This document shows positions 8,599 to 18,685 of a stretch of DNA of 64,000 bases, piece after piece; the stretch's first letter is position 1; the number at the start of each line of letters is the position of its first letter. This stretch comes from Streptomyces sp. NBC_01233 (lineage in GTDB: Bacteria; Actinomycetota; Actinomycetes; Streptomycetales; Streptomycetaceae). Under the pieces are notes generated by a model. It ran no database searches and was not told where the DNA came from. It saw only the letters and a program-made list of their open reading frames with translations. Position numbers and translations under genes: made by a program. The stretch covers positions 9,280,501-9,344,500 of the forward strand of contig NZ_CP108514.1 in assembly GCF_035989305.1 (NCBI RefSeq). The letters run 5' to 3'.

Positions 8599-8634
8599 GG
8601 GGCCGAGTGGCCCCCTATGGGGCCGACCAGCCCC
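8599..8634. promoter_or_regulatory. Pair of DevR/OsdR-like palindromic boxes
   Basis: Positions 8599-8614 (GGGGCCGAGTGGCCCC) and 8619-8634 (GGGGCCGACCAGCCCC) are two palindromes 20 bases apart start to start, about two helical turns, as expected for cooperative dimers of a response regulator. They lie upstream of the USP gene at 7657-8526 and immediately after the ACP stop codon. Confidence 0.6.
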
Positions 8635-8636
8635 CG

Positions 8637-8888
8637 CTACTTCACGGAGGTGCGCGAGGCGACGTAGTCCGCGCAGCCGTCCAGTGTGTTCAATGCCGGA
8701 TAGTCGGACTCGGGCAGGGCGAGCCCGGTTCGCTCGCTCAGTGCCTCGATGAAGTTGAGGAAGTCCAGCGAGTCCATCTCCAGGTTGTCGCGGAAGTTCT
8801 CGTCCGGCGCGAGCGCTGCCGTGTCGGCGCCGGGAACCACGTCAGTCAGAACGTCCTTGATCAGTACGAGCGCCTCGTCACGGTTCAC
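8637..8888 (-). CDS. Acyl carrier protein
   Basis: An 83-residue stand-alone carrier protein. The GTG start at 8888 overlaps the stop of the E2 gene by four bases (GTGA), with GGAGG just upstream. The 4'-phosphopantetheine attachment site is the Ser in NLEMDSLDFLNFIEAL (about residue 38), a classic ACP helix-II motif. It would need a phosphopantetheinyl transferase, which is not seen in the window. Finding a carrier protein translationally coupled to a 2-oxoacid dehydrogenase E2 is unusual; it may accept the acyl group made by the E1/E2 enzymes or by the acetyl-CoA synthetase of the same operon, but that is inference. Confidence 0.85.
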   Translation of the reverse strand: MNRDEALVLIKDVLTDVVPGADTAALAPDENFRDNLEMDSLDFLNFIEALSERTGLALPESDYPALNTLDGCADYVASRTSVK

Positions 8889-10219
8889 AGTTCCTCCGGT
8901 CGTTGGAGCAGGCGGTCGATGGCCGTCAGCAATCGCGCCCCGGTCGTACCGTCGCTCGCGCGGTGGTCGGCGGCGAGCGTGGCCGTCACGGTCGGGTGCA
9001 CCGTGAGCATCCCGTCCACGGCCACCGGCCGCTCGGTGACACACCCCAGGCCGACGAGGGCGACCTGAGGTGGGTAGATCACCCCGAAGACCGCCTCCAC
9101 CCCCTGATCGCCGAGGTTGGTCACCGTCAGTGTCGGATCTGCCGTCTCCGAAGCCCGCAGACGGCCGCTGCGCGCCCGCGAGACCAGACCCTTCAGCGCC
9201 GCCATCAGCTCCGGCAGTGGCATGGTGTCGGCGTCCGCCAGTGCCGGTGCGACCAGGCCGCCGCCGCGCAGGGACACCGCGACGCCGAGTCGCACGGCAG
9301 GCGAGGGGACGAACGCCTCGTCCTTCCAGTAGCCGTTCAGTTCCGGCACTTGGCGAGCTGCCAGGGCAACCGATTTGAGGAGCAGGGCCGCCGGCACGAG
9401 CCGTTCCGCCACGGGCCTGCTCGCATTTCGGTCGCGCATCCACGCCATCGCGACGGCCAGGTCGATCGTCGTCGACAAGTAGTAGTGGGGGATCTCGCGG
9501 TTGGCGCGGCTCACCAGCGCCGCGATCGCCGCGCGCGCCGGATACGCGGGCTCGGCCGTTGCCGACGACGGCCGCGCCGGTTCGCGGCTTTCGACCGTAC
9601 GGGACGGAGGGCCCGCCGATACGGCCCGTACGTCATCGGCCCGGATCGTGCCGCCCCGCCCGGTTCCCCTCAAAGCACTCAGGTCGACGCCCGACGACCG
9701 GGCCAGCCGACGGGCGAGCGGCGAGGCCTTCACCCGGTGCGGCCCCTCGGCCGGTGTGTGCTCCACGTCGGAACGCGTGATCCGACCGCCCTTGCCGGAA
9801 CCGTGCACGGACGACAGGTCGATGCCCTTCTGCTCGGCCAAGTGCCTCACCAGGGGAGTGGACACGGCGTCCCCACCCGGGGTGGTGGTGTGTCCGGGAG
9901 CGGCTTGCAGTTCGGAGGTCGGGACCGTCGGCTTCGCAGGGGCAGGGGCAGGGGCAGGGGCAGGGGCAGGGGCCGGAGGCTCGGCCCCCGAGTCGATGAC
10001 GGCCATCCGTGTGCCGACCGGCACGGTGGTCCCCGGTTCGACGAGGAGTGCACCGACCGTTCCCGAGTCGAAGCACTCGACCTCGATCGTCGACTTGGCC
10101 GTCTCCACGACAGCGACGACATCGCCCTTTGTGACGGCGTCACCGGGCCCTACCAGCCATTCCACGAGGGTGCCCTCGTCCATGTCCGCGCCGAGGGAGG
10201 GCATGGTGAAATCCGCCAT
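8885..10219 (-). CDS. 2-oxoacid dehydrogenase E2 component (dihydrolipoamide acyltransferase)
   Basis: A 444-residue E2 protein, probably acetyl-transferring. Order: lipoyl domain (about 1-75, with the lipoylated Lys42 in VVETAKSTIEVE), an Ala-Pro linker encoded by a CAGGGG hexamer repeat, then two peripheral-subunit-binding domains (about 120-157, STPLVRHLAEQKGIDL, and about 165-202, ASPLARRLARSSGVDL), then the catalytic domain (about 230-440) ending with the active-site motif DHRASDGTTGARLL (HxxxDG). Two E3/E1-binding domains in one chain are uncommon. It lies one base after the E1beta stop and overlaps the ACP gene. No E3 (dihydrolipoamide dehydrogenase) gene is in the window, so E3 must come from elsewhere. 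Confidence 0.92.
   Translation of the reverse strand: MADFTMPSLGADMDEGTLVEWLVGPGDAVTKGDVVAVVETAKSTIEVECFDSGTVGALLVEPGTTVPVGTRMAVIDSGAEPPAPAPAPAPAPAPAKPTVPTSELQAAPGHTTTPGGDAVSTPLVRHLAEQKGIDLSSVHGSGKGGRITRSDVEHTPAEGPHRVKASPLARRLARSSGVDLSALRGTGRGGTIRADDVRAVSAGPPSRTVESREPARPSSATAEPAYPARAAIAALVSRANREIPHYYLSTTIDLAVAMAWMRDRNASRPVAERLVPAALLLKSVALAARQVPELNGYWKDEAFVPSPAVRLGVAVSLRGGGLVAPALADADTMPLPELMAALKGLVSRARSGRLRASETADPTLTVTNLGDQGVEAVFGVIYPPQVALVGLGCVTERPVAVDGMLTVHPTVTATLAADHRASDGTTGARLLTAIDRLLQRPEEL
9937..9972. repeat. CAGGGG hexamer repeat, six copies
   Basis: Six perfect tandem copies of CAGGGG lie inside the E2 gene and encode the alternating Ala-Pro linker after the lipoyl domain. Being hexameric, copy-number change would alter linker length without shifting the frame. 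Confidence 0.9.
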
Positions 10220-10220
10220 G

Positions 10221-11225
10221 TCAGCTCACCGTCCGGCGAACGGCGTCCACGATGGTCGCGGGCTGGGGAAGAGCCGCTTCTTCGAGCTGCCGGGCATAGG
10301 GAATGGGGACCTCCGCGCTGCACACGCGCTGAACGGGCGCGTCGAGCTCGTAGAACGCCTGCTCGGTGATGCGGGACGAGATCTCCGCGGCCAGGCTGCC
10401 GCTGCGCCATGCCTCGTCCACGATCACGGCCCGGTGGGTTCGACCGATGGATGCCATGACGGTGGCGTCGTCGAGGGGGCGCAGGACACGAAGGTCCACG
10501 ACCTCCGCGCTGATGCCCTCCCCGGAAAGGGTTTCCGCGGCTGCCAGGGCCTTCGGCAGGGAGCCGCCGTACGTGATCACCGAGACGTCCGACCCTGATC
10601 GGCGCACGGCCGCCGTGTCGAGATCGACGGCTTTGACGGTCTCGTCCAGGGAGCCCTCCGCGTTATACAGGCTGCCGTGTTCGAAGATCAGTACAGGATC
10701 GGGGTCGGCGAGGGCGGCTGCGAGCATGTGGCGTGCGTCGTCGACCGTGGCGGGGGCCAGTACCCGGATGCCGGGGATGTGGGCGTACCAGCCTTCGAGG
10801 CTGTGGGAGTGCTGGGCGCCGAGCTGCCGGCCTGCACCGGTCGTCATGCGGATCACGACGGGGACGCTCAGCTGCCCGCCCGACATGTGGAGCAGTGTGG
10901 CCGCGTTGTTGAGGATCTGGTCCAGTGCCAGGAGACTGAAGTTGACCGTCATGATCTCGACCACGGGCCGCATCCCGCCGAGCGCGGCGCCGATGCCCGC
11001 GCCGACGAATCCGGATTCGGACAGCGGCGTATCCCGGATCCGGTCGGGTCCGAACTCTTCGAGCAGTCCCAGGCTGACGCCGAAGCATCCGCCGTACCGG
11101 CCCACGTCCTCGCCCATGAGGAAGACCCGCTCGTCCTGCAGCAGGGCTTCGCGCAGCCCCTCACGGAGCGCCTCCCGATAGGTGGTCGGCCGGGAAGTCC
11201 CGGTCGGCGCCTTCCGCGTGCTCAT
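10221..11225 (-). CDS. Pyruvate-dehydrogenase-type E1 component, beta subunit
   Basis: A 334-residue protein that starts at the ATG at 11225, overlapping the E1alpha stop by four bases (ATGA), with GGGAG upstream. It shows the transketolase central region ([47 protein letters not shown]) and the C-terminal transketolase domain ([30 protein letters not shown]). Together with E1alpha it decarboxylates a 2-oxoacid, most likely pyruvate or a related substrate (acetoin or branched-chain acids are alternatives), and passes the acyl group to the E2 lipoyl arm. It is the third gene in the operon acs-E1alpha-E1beta-E2-ACP. Confidence 0.92.
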   Translation of the reverse strand: MSTRKAPTGTSRPTTYREALREGLREALLQDERVFLMGEDVGRYGGCFGVSLGLLEEFGPDRIRDTPLSESGFVGAGIGAALGGMRPVVEIMTVNFSLLALDQILNNAATLLHMSGGQLSVPVVIRMTTGAGRQLGAQHSHSLEGWYAHIPGIRVLAPATVDDARHMLAAALADPDPVLIFEHGSLYNAEGSLDETVKAVDLDTAAVRRSGSDVSVITYGGSLPKALAAAETLSGEGISAEVVDLRVLRPLDDATVMASIGRTHRAVIVDEAWRSGSLAAEISSRITEQAFYELDAPVQRVCSAEVPIPYARQLEEAALPQPATIVDAVRRTVS

Positions 11226-12298
11226 GCCGTGCTCCCGGTTTCGCTCGTGACGAAGCGGAGCAGGTCCGCGACCGGTTCCAGCGGGGCTTCCTCGGCCCCC
11301 CGTACGGCCTTGTCGATCTCGGCGAGTACTTCCTTGTCGAGTTCTTCCATCACCCGGTCGTCGAGCTGCCCTTCGGAACGCATGAGTTCGGCCAGCCCTT
11401 TGAGGGGGTCGCGTCCTTTCCATTCCTCGATCTCGGACTTGGCCCGGTACCGGTCCGGGTCGTACATGGAGTGGGCGCGGAACCGGTACGTCTGTGCCTC
11501 GAGGAAGTGCGGTCCGTTGCCCGCGCGCACGGACTCCGTCGCCCTGAGTGCGGCGGCTTCGACGGCGAGGACGTCCATGCCGTCGACGGTCCAGGCCGGC
11601 ATCCCGTACGAAGCGGCACGCATGGCGAGGTTCGTCTGGGCATGCTCCCGGGCCAGGCTCGTGCCCATGGCGTACAGGTTGTTCTCGCAAACCAGCAACA
11701 GGGGCAGCTGCCACAGGGCCGCGAGGTTGGCCGTCTCGTGGAACTCGCCTTCGGCGAAAGCTCCGTCTCCGAAGAAGCAGCAGGTGACGCGGGTGCTGCC
11801 GCGCATCCGGTCGGCGAGTGCGAGCCCGGCCGCCAAGGGCAGGCCGCCGGCCACGATCGCGTTGCCCCCGTAGAAGCGGCGGGCGGCGTCGAACAGGTGC
11901 ATGGAGCCGCCGCGTCCGCGGCTGCAGCCGGTGGCCTTGCCGTACATCTCGGCCATCACGGCGTCGGCGGGAACCCCGCGGGCCAGGGCGTGCCCGTGTT
12001 CGCGGTAGGTGGACACCACCGCATCCTCCTCGCGCAGGGCCTGGTTGACGCCCACGGCGACGGCTTCCTCACCGATGCAGAGGTGAACGAAACCACGGAT
12101 CTTCGCGCCGCTGTAGAGCTCCACGCACCGTTCCTCGAACCGCCTGATGGCGAGCATCCTGCGGAGCAGGGACAGGTGGTGTCCGGGTGCGGGCCCGTCG
12201 GGAGTGCCGCGGGCGGCGGTGGCCGGTCCCTTCTTGCGCCCGCCCTTGCGTGCTGCGGCACTGGCCTTTCCTCCGTGCTGGGAGGTGGTGCTGCTCAT
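11222..12298 (-). CDS. Pyruvate-dehydrogenase-type E1 component, alpha subunit
   Basis: A 358-residue protein. The ATG at 12298 (MSSTTSQ) is preferred because GAAGG precedes it; an in-frame GTG at 12316 is an alternative adding six residues. The thiamine-diphosphate motif is clear ([19 protein letters not shown] then LLLVCENN, about 180-215), and [17 protein letters not shown] and HGHALARG are typical of E1alpha. The N-terminus is a basic Ala-rich tail ([13 protein letters not shown]), which could help bind E2. It lies between acetyl-CoA synthetase, 25 bases upstream, and E1beta, which it overlaps. Exact oxoacid substrate is not readable from the sequence. Confidence 0.92.
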   Translation of the reverse strand: MSSTTSQHGGKASAAARKGGRKKGPATAARGTPDGPAPGHHLSLLRRMLAIRRFEERCVELYSGAKIRGFVHLCIGEEAVAVGVNQALREEDAVVSTYREHGHALARGVPADAVMAEMYGKATGCSRGRGGSMHLFDAARRFYGGNAIVAGGLPLAAGLALADRMRGSTRVTCCFFGDGAFAEGEFHETANLAALWQLPLLLVCENNLYAMGTSLAREHAQTNLAMRAASYGMPAWTVDGMDVLAVEAAALRATESVRAGNGPHFLEAQTYRFRAHSMYDPDRYRAKSEIEEWKGRDPLKGLAELMRSEGQLDDRVMEELDKEVLAEIDKAVRGAEEAPLEPVADLLRFVTSETGSTA

Positions 12299-12323
12299 GG
12301 TTCTGCCTTCTCTCACGAGCGGG

Positions 12324-14114
<1,791 letters not shown>

Positions 14115-14235
14115 GGCCGGGTCCCTCTCCTCGCCTTGGAATCTTCAAGGAGACAGCGTCACGTTGGGTGACGGCCGTAAGCGCGGCGAGCGGTCTTCCC
14201 GGCGTCCCCCGGACGGTCCACACCGGAAGTCGCGG

Positions 14236-14931
14236 TCACAGGGACATCCCGAGGGCGCTGCGGTGCGGTGGGGTGAGCTGGGAGTCGTCGATGCGGGCCG
14301 TCAGGCGGGGGGCGACCGCGACCACACCGTCCAGCTGGTTGGTGAGGCGGATCAGGACCGGAATCTGGCTCTGCCTCTCCAGCCGGCCCTCCAGGGTCAC
14401 GATGCCGTCGACCACGTGGACGGTGACCGCCTCAGCGCCCAGCCCCATGGTGTCCACGAGCACGTCCGCGACCACGCGGTGTCGTATTTCCGAGTCCGAT
14501 CGCAGGAAGAGCCAGAGCAGGTCACGGCGGGTGACGATGCCGACGAGGCGGTCCTCGTCGTCCACGACCGGCAGCCGCTCGACGCCCCTGCGGGCCATCA
14601 GCCGGGCGGCTCCTGCCGCGGTCTCGTCCGCCTGAACCGTGACCGCCGGTGCGGACATGGCCTCACCAGCGGTGAAGGTCACCTCGGACGGCAACGCGAC
14701 CCCGCCTCGGCCGGCATCGGGGTCTTCGCCCATCGGCGGGTGCTCAGCGGCTGCGCGGCTGATCAGGTCGCTCTCGGAGACGACGCCGAGCACCCGGTCC
14801 TCGTCGTCGAGGACCGGCAGTCCACTGATGTCGTGCTGAGCGAGCAGCTTGGCGACATCCTTGAAAGGGGTGGACGTCAGGACCGAGACGACCTCGTCGG
14901 TCATCAGGTCTCCGACCTTGATGTGCTTCAT
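14236..14931 (-). CDS. CBS-CBS-BON domain protein
   Basis: A 231-residue protein starting at the ATG at 14931 (MKHIKVGDLMTDEVV), preceded by AGGAGG at 7 bases. CBS1 (about 7-60) contains TPFKDVAKLLAQHDISGLPVLDDE; a 25-residue insertion follows; CBS2 (about 95-147) contains VERLPVVDDEDRLVGIVTRRDLL; the BON domain (about 155-220) contains VHVVDGIVTLEGRLERQSQIPV. Fifth member of the CBS-BON set in the window. Its promoter region, shared with the divergent USP gene at 15192, carries three palindromic boxes. It may lead a long transcript including the acs-PDH-ACP operon, as no terminator is seen in the 121-base gap. Confidence 0.88.
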   Translation of the reverse strand: MKHIKVGDLMTDEVVSVLTSTPFKDVAKLLAQHDISGLPVLDDEDRVLGVVSESDLISRAAAEHPPMGEDPDAGRGGVALPSEVTFTAGEAMSAPAVTVQADETAAGAARLMARRGVERLPVVDDEDRLVGIVTRRDLLWLFLRSDSEIRHRVVADVLVDTMGLGAEAVTVHVVDGIVTLEGRLERQSQIPVLIRLTNQLDGVVAVAPRLTARIDDSQLTPPHRSALGMSL

Positions 14932-15022
14932 GAGGCACCTCCTGCCGTCACAGCGATCCACCCGGACGGGAAGGCCGGAGGACGCCCATAACCACGATCC
15001 GCCGAATGCCACGAGAGGAGGA

Positions 15023-15124
15023 GGGCCGAACGGTCCGGAGCCGGGCCCGATCGGACCCGTGCCGCACCGGCGACGCGGTATCGCGTGAACCAGGTCCACT
15101 GGTCCCCGCCGGGGACTGAGTCCC
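15023..15124. promoter_or_regulatory. Cluster of DevR/OsdR-like boxes in a divergent promoter
   Basis: Three palindromes lie between the CBS-BON gene (minus) and the USP gene (plus): 15023-15036 GGGCCGAACGGTCC, 15043-15058 GGGCCCGATCGGACCC, and 15112-15124 GGGACTGAGTCCC. The last is a perfect palindrome around one central base and is the closest to the known mycobacterial DosR core GGGACT...AGTCCC. Spacing of the first two is again 20 bases start to start. Confidence 0.65.
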
Positions 15125-15191
15125 TCTTGGCGGAGGAGCCCGGAGAACCGACCCGAGAGCCGGACCCCTGGCGGCTCTCTGAGGAGGAACC

Positions 15192-16094
15192 ATGGAAGGC
15201 ACCACGAGCAGCTCGGAACTCGGCGCCGTCATCGTCGGCGTCGACGGCTCCGACCCGGCCCGCCAGGCAGCAATGTGGGCAGCGGCGGAGGCCGCACGCC
15301 GCGAACGTCCGTTGCACATCGTGCACGGGTCCGACACCGACGGCCGGGTCCTCTACGTCTCGGCGAAGAGCATCGAGCGGGTCCGCCAGACAGGCCGCGA
15401 ACTGCTGGATGCCACGGTGGCCGAGGTCAGGGAGCGGTTTCCCGGCCTGCAGGTCAACGCCGAGTTCAGCCGCAGCGCACCTGTCCCGAGCCTCCACCGG
15501 TCCGCGGGCCCCGATGACACCATCGTGGTCGGCAACCGGGGGCTGGGAGGTTTCGGCTCCCTCACGCTCGGATCGGTCGGCCTCAAGGTCGCAGCGGGGG
15601 CGAAGACGCCCGTCATCATCGTCAGGGGCACCGAAAACGGCGCCGAGACGGGTGTGGTGCTCGCCGCCGTCCGCGACGGACACGACCTCGACTGCGCACG
15701 ATATGCCGCACGCGAGGCACAGCTCCGCGAGGGCTCGCTGCGGCTGCTGCACGTGTGGAACATCCTGCAGTCCGTCGGCGAGGTCGTGACCCTGCTCGAC
15801 GACGTGGAGGAAATCGCCAACGAGCAGGTCCATCACCTGAACGCGGTGGCGGACCGGATCCGCGAGGAGTTCCCGGACCTGACCGTGCAGGTGGACGCGG
15901 ACAAGAGCACGTCAGTGGCTTCTGTACTGGTTGAGGCCTCGCGCCGGGCGGACCTGTTGGTGATGGGCGGCCGACGGTCACCCAGCTATCTCGGGCCCAC
16001 CCTCGGGCGGGTCACGCACAGCCTGGTCCACCATGCCCACTGCCCCGTACAGCTCATTCCGCGCCACACGGACAAGGACGGGAGCGAATCGTGA
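15192..16094 (+). CDS. Tandem universal stress protein (UspA family)
   Basis: A 300-residue protein with two UspA domains, from an ATG with AGGAGG upstream. Domain 1 starts AVIVGVDGSDPARQAAMWAA and has an intact nucleotide loop (GNRGLGGFGSLTLGS). Domain 2 starts VVLAAVRDGHDLDCARYAA and ends VMGGRRSPSYLGPTLGRVTHSLVHHA, a partly degenerate loop. It belongs to a different subgroup from the three minus-strand USP genes. Its stop overlaps the GTG start of the broken USP remnant that follows. Divergent dormancy-like boxes lie 68-169 bases upstream. Confidence 0.9.
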   Translation: MEGTTSSSELGAVIVGVDGSDPARQAAMWAAAEAARRERPLHIVHGSDTDGRVLYVSAKSIERVRQTGRELLDATVAEVRERFPGLQVNAEFSRSAPVPSLHRSAGPDDTIVVGNRGLGGFGSLTLGSVGLKVAAGAKTPVIIVRGTENGAETGVVLAAVRDGHDLDCARYAAREAQLREGSLRLLHVWNILQSVGEVVTLLDDVEEIANEQVHHLNAVADRIREEFPDLTVQVDADKSTSVASVLVEASRRADLLVMGGRRSPSYLGPTLGRVTHSLVHHAHCPVQLIPRHTDKDGSES

Positions 16095-16335
16095 GCGACG
16101 CGGGGGGACACGAGGAGGCCGTCGTCGGCATCGACCCGGCCAGGGATTGGCGTCTGCCCCTGGCCTGGGCGGTGGACGAGGCCGGGAAGAGCTCGCCGGT
16201 GCCGCCGAGCACGCCCTCGCCGTGGTCGTGGGCCGTCGGGGCAAGGGCGGTTACACGGGCATGCGACTCGGATCGGTCGTACACGGGCTGCTGCACCGTG
16301 CGCACTGTCCGGTGATCACGGTTCCCGTGCGGTGA
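16091..16335 (+). pseudogene. Universal stress protein remnant (internal deletion and frameshift)
   Basis: The GTG at 16091 overlaps the previous USP stop (GTGA) and starts a plausible USP N-terminus (EEAVVGIDPARDWRLPLAWA). After about 33 residues the USP-like sequence jumps into another frame, giving AEHALAVVVGRRGKGGYTG followed by MRLGSVVHGLLHRAHCPVI, which is the normal C-terminal end of a UspA domain. The middle of the domain is missing. The remnant totals only about 80 codons against 140-150 for an intact domain, so it is most likely a decayed second gene of a USP operon. Confidence 0.7.
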
Positions 16336-16429
16336 GGACTGCGTGACGACGCCCGCCGTCCGGTGCATCGAGCATCGGGGCAGCACGACGGAACTCGAAC
16401 CAGAACCGAGATCGGACACCACTGAGCTT

Positions 16430-17104
16430 TCAGGCGGTACTCAGGGGGACGGTCTGCGTGACGCGCCACAGCCGCCGGGGGAGGCCGCCTTCCTCGAACG
16501 CGGCGACCTCGTCCAGAGTCCAGCCTTCGGCGAGGGCGTCGACCAGGTCGCGGGGGAAGAAGTGGACGGCGAAGCCACCGTGTTCCCAGATGTCGTCCCC
16601 GTGCCCGGCACCGGCCTGGTAGTGGGCGTCCCCGGTGTGGCGGACGGTGTAGACGAAGACTCCGCCCGGCCGGAGAACCCGTCGCACCTCTGCGACGAGA
16701 GCGAGGATCTCCTGGGTGGACAGCGCCATGCAGAGCAGCATGTGCGCGAACACGGCATCCACCGAGGCGTCCGGGAGCGGCAGGGGCTCGCGAACGTCGT
16801 GAACCGACGTGGCGACCCGCCCGGCCACGCCTTGGGCCGCGGCGGCTTCACGCAGCTGTTCCAGACCCACCGGACTGAAGTCGGTGGCCAACACGGAGAA
16901 ACCCTGGCGGGCGAAGTACAGCGCGTCACGGCCATGGCCGGCACCCAGCTCCAGCACTTCGCGGGCACCGGCGGCCCCGAAAGCGGCAGCGGCATGGACC
17001 GCCGGCTCGGACGGCTCCTCGCCGTACATGCCGGGATGCTCGCCGTAGGTCTGCTGCCAGTGCGCACGCTGAACCTCGGCCAGCTCGTGCTCGGACTCCG
17101 ACAT
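16430..17104 (-). CDS. SAM-dependent class I methyltransferase
   Basis: A 224-residue protein. The start is set at the ATG at 17104 (MSESEHELAEV), with AGGAAGG upstream; a longer extension to 17158 is possible. The Rossmann SAM site is clear: VLELGAGHGRDALYFA (motif I), VLATDFSPVGLEQL (motif II), and LPDASVDAVFAHMLLCMAL (motif III/IV), then EVRRVLRPGGVFVYTVRH. It belongs to the methyltransferase type 11/25 group, and its substrate cannot be read from sequence. It is convergent with the USP genes and divergent from the SHOCT peptide gene. Confidence 0.85.
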   Translation of the reverse strand: MSESEHELAEVQRAHWQQTYGEHPGMYGEEPSEPAVHAAAAFGAAGAREVLELGAGHGRDALYFARQGFSVLATDFSPVGLEQLREAAAAQGVAGRVATSVHDVREPLPLPDASVDAVFAHMLLCMALSTQEILALVAEVRRVLRPGGVFVYTVRHTGDAHYQAGAGHGDDIWEHGGFAVHFFPRDLVDALAEGWTLDEVAAFEEGGLPRRLWRVTQTVPLSTA

Positions 17105-17300
17105 GCCGACGCCTTCCTCACCAGGCCGGTATCGAACAACCGGCCTCCGCGAGGCCACCCTAGAGGGACATCATGTCGTCACCGCGCCCACCCGCTGCGC
17201 CACGGGCGCAGGGCTGTCGGTACTCGACTTCCGGCACAGCTTCTGTGGCGGCGATCCGGGGCCGGGAGGCGTGCCGAGAGGCAGACACGACCACGGCATT

Positions 17301-17363
17301 GGGCCCATCGGCCCTGGTCGCGACCCCGACCGGCCCATGCCCGGACGACAAGGGCCGACGGAC
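17301..17363. promoter_or_regulatory. DevR/OsdR-like boxes upstream of the SHOCT gene
   Basis: Positions 17301-17314 read GGGCCCATCGGCCC, a good match to the island palindrome, and 17352-17363 (GGGCCGACGGAC) is a weaker copy. The start of the SHOCT-domain gene is 116 bases downstream of the first box. The rest of the gap from 17105 to 17429 shows no coding signal. Confidence 0.5.
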
Positions 17364-17429
17364 AGTGAGGACATGGGGGACATGCCCTGTGGGCCGTGTT
17401 CCCAGACACTCGAAACAGGAGCGTGAGCC

Positions 17430-17714
17430 ATGTTCTGGTACGGCCACGGAATGGGCGGATGGGGCTGGGTCGCCATGTCGTTCAGCATGGTCCTCCTCGG
17501 GGCCCTGGCTGTCGCGGGAGTCGTTCTGCTTCTCCGCAGTGTCGACCGTTTCCCCTCGGGCCCGGCGCAGCCCCCGGCTGCGCCTTCCGCCAAGCAGGTG
17601 CTCGCCGAACGGTTCGCCCGAGGCGAGATCGACGAAGAAGAGTACGAACAGCGTCTGACCGCACTGCGTGCGCACGGGCCAGGTCGAGGCCGTAGGGGAC
17701 CGGGAGAGAGTTGA
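17430..17714 (+). CDS. Small SHOCT-domain membrane protein
   Basis: A 94-residue protein with an aromatic, Gly-rich N-terminus (MFWYGHGMGGWGWVAM), one transmembrane helix (about 18-37, SMVLLGALAVAGVVLLL), a Pro/Ala linker and a C-terminal SHOCT motif (about 53-80: AKQVLAERFARGEIDEEEYEQRL). SHOCT domains are short amphipathic helices used for oligomerization or membrane docking. Similar peptides are frequent beside stress genes in actinobacteria. Upstream palindromes suggest coregulation with the dormancy island. Start ATG is preceded by GAGC rather than a strong ribosome site. Confidence 0.8.
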   Translation: MFWYGHGMGGWGWVAMSFSMVLLGALAVAGVVLLLRSVDRFPSGPAQPPAAPSAKQVLAERFARGEIDEEEYEQRLTALRAHGPGRGRRGPGES

Positions 17715-17716
17715 GC

Positions 17717-17896
17717 TCGCCTTTGGTGCCGGTGTTCGTCGTTGTGCTTCGCGGGGGCTGCGCCGGGGGGGGGAACGGTGCGTACGGTACGCCCGGCCTC
17801 GGTGAGCCGGTGCGCCAACAGGGTCTGCCAGTGCTCCTCGACGTGGTCGCGCAGGCCGGGGACGATCACGACCACCGGCTCGGTGGTACTGCTCAT
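17717..17896 (-). pseudogene. Truncated alpha/beta hydrolase (RBBP9/YdeN-like) N-terminus
   Basis: From the ATG at 17896 the minus strand reads MSSTTEPVVVIVPGLRDHVE followed by EHWQTLLAHRLTEAGRTVRTVPP, the usual N-terminus of small serine hydrolases of the RBBP9/YdeN type. After about 40 residues the homology stops at a run of nine G (17765-17773), and the continuing frame is only the antisense of the SHOCT gene, so the catalytic Ser-His-Asp part is lost. Its ATG overlaps the stop of the MFS remnant (ATGA), showing the two once formed an operon. Confidence 0.6.
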
Positions 17897-18466
17897 GAGG
17901 AGACCTCCGTCTTCTGCGGCTCCGCCCCCGGGACCACCCCGGTCAGACGGCGTAGATCACGGTCGTACGAGCGGCGGCCGATCATGAACGCCGCGGTGGC
18001 CGCGATCGCCACGAGCGGGACGAGCCGGAGCGCGCCGAGCAGATCGAGCCGGTCCGCGAGCATTCCGGTGACGGCGGGGCCGGGGGCGAGTCCGAGCAGG
18101 CTCTGGGCCAGCGTGAGCGTGGCGAACGCCGTCGCGGCGATGGCCGCGGGGGTCAGGTTGGCCACCATGGCGGCCCCCGGCCCGGCCGGCGCACAGCAGG
18201 GCTCCCAGCGCCAGCACCAGCAGCTGTGCGGGACCGGCCGGCAGGCGGAACGCGGTCATCAGCAGGACGGGGGAGCCCACGCTGCAGCTGATGGCGACGG
18301 CCCACTTGCGGATCGGGTCGCGCCGGCTGATCCGGTCCGAGGCGATGCCGCCGGCGATCACGCCGATTCCGATCACCAGGGCGAAGAGCCCTGCGGTCGC
18401 ACCGGCCTTCGCGGTCGGCGAACTGCTGCGGTACCCCACCGGCCCGCACAGAGGCCCAGCCGGCAC
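17893..18466 (-). pseudogene. MFS transporter, C-terminal half with frameshift
   Basis: The segment 18466 to about 18185 encodes transmembrane segments typical of MFS helices 7-9 (TAGLFALVIGIGVIAGGIASD, RISRRDPIRKW). The following part, 18168-17893, is in another frame and continues with helices 10-12 (VANLTPAAIAATAFATLTLA, RLVPLVAIAATAAFMIGRRSYDRDL in parts). The junction near 18180 requires a frame change, and the first six helices are absent, so the gene is broken at its 5' end too. Probably a rearrangement scar at the border of the NRPS operon. Confidence 0.65.
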
Positions 18467-18638
18467 TGAGCGAGCTGGACCGCCGGCCGGAGAGCCCCCG
18501 GTTGCCGGAGGACCCGCCCCGTACCGTCAGAACGCGGTGCTGCGCGGCCCCGCCACCTGCCCATCGCCTGCGACGGCATCCGCCCCTGAGCGTGCCCGCG
18601 AGCCGCCGTGGCGGGGCCATCGCCCCCGGGGCTTCTTA

Positions 18639-18681
18639 CCACTGCGCCCGGAGCCCCCTGTGGGTGCTCCGGGCGCAGTGG
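18639..18681 (-). terminator. Strong hairpin terminator of the minus-strand NRPS operon
   Basis: A perfect 16-base inverted repeat (left arm 18639-18654, right arm 18666-18681) with an 11-base loop lies four bases after the stop codon of the last NRPS gene. The stem is GC-rich (CCACTGCGCCCGGAGC), a typical actinomycete factor-independent terminator shape. Confidence 0.8.
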
Positions 18682-18685
18682 TGTG

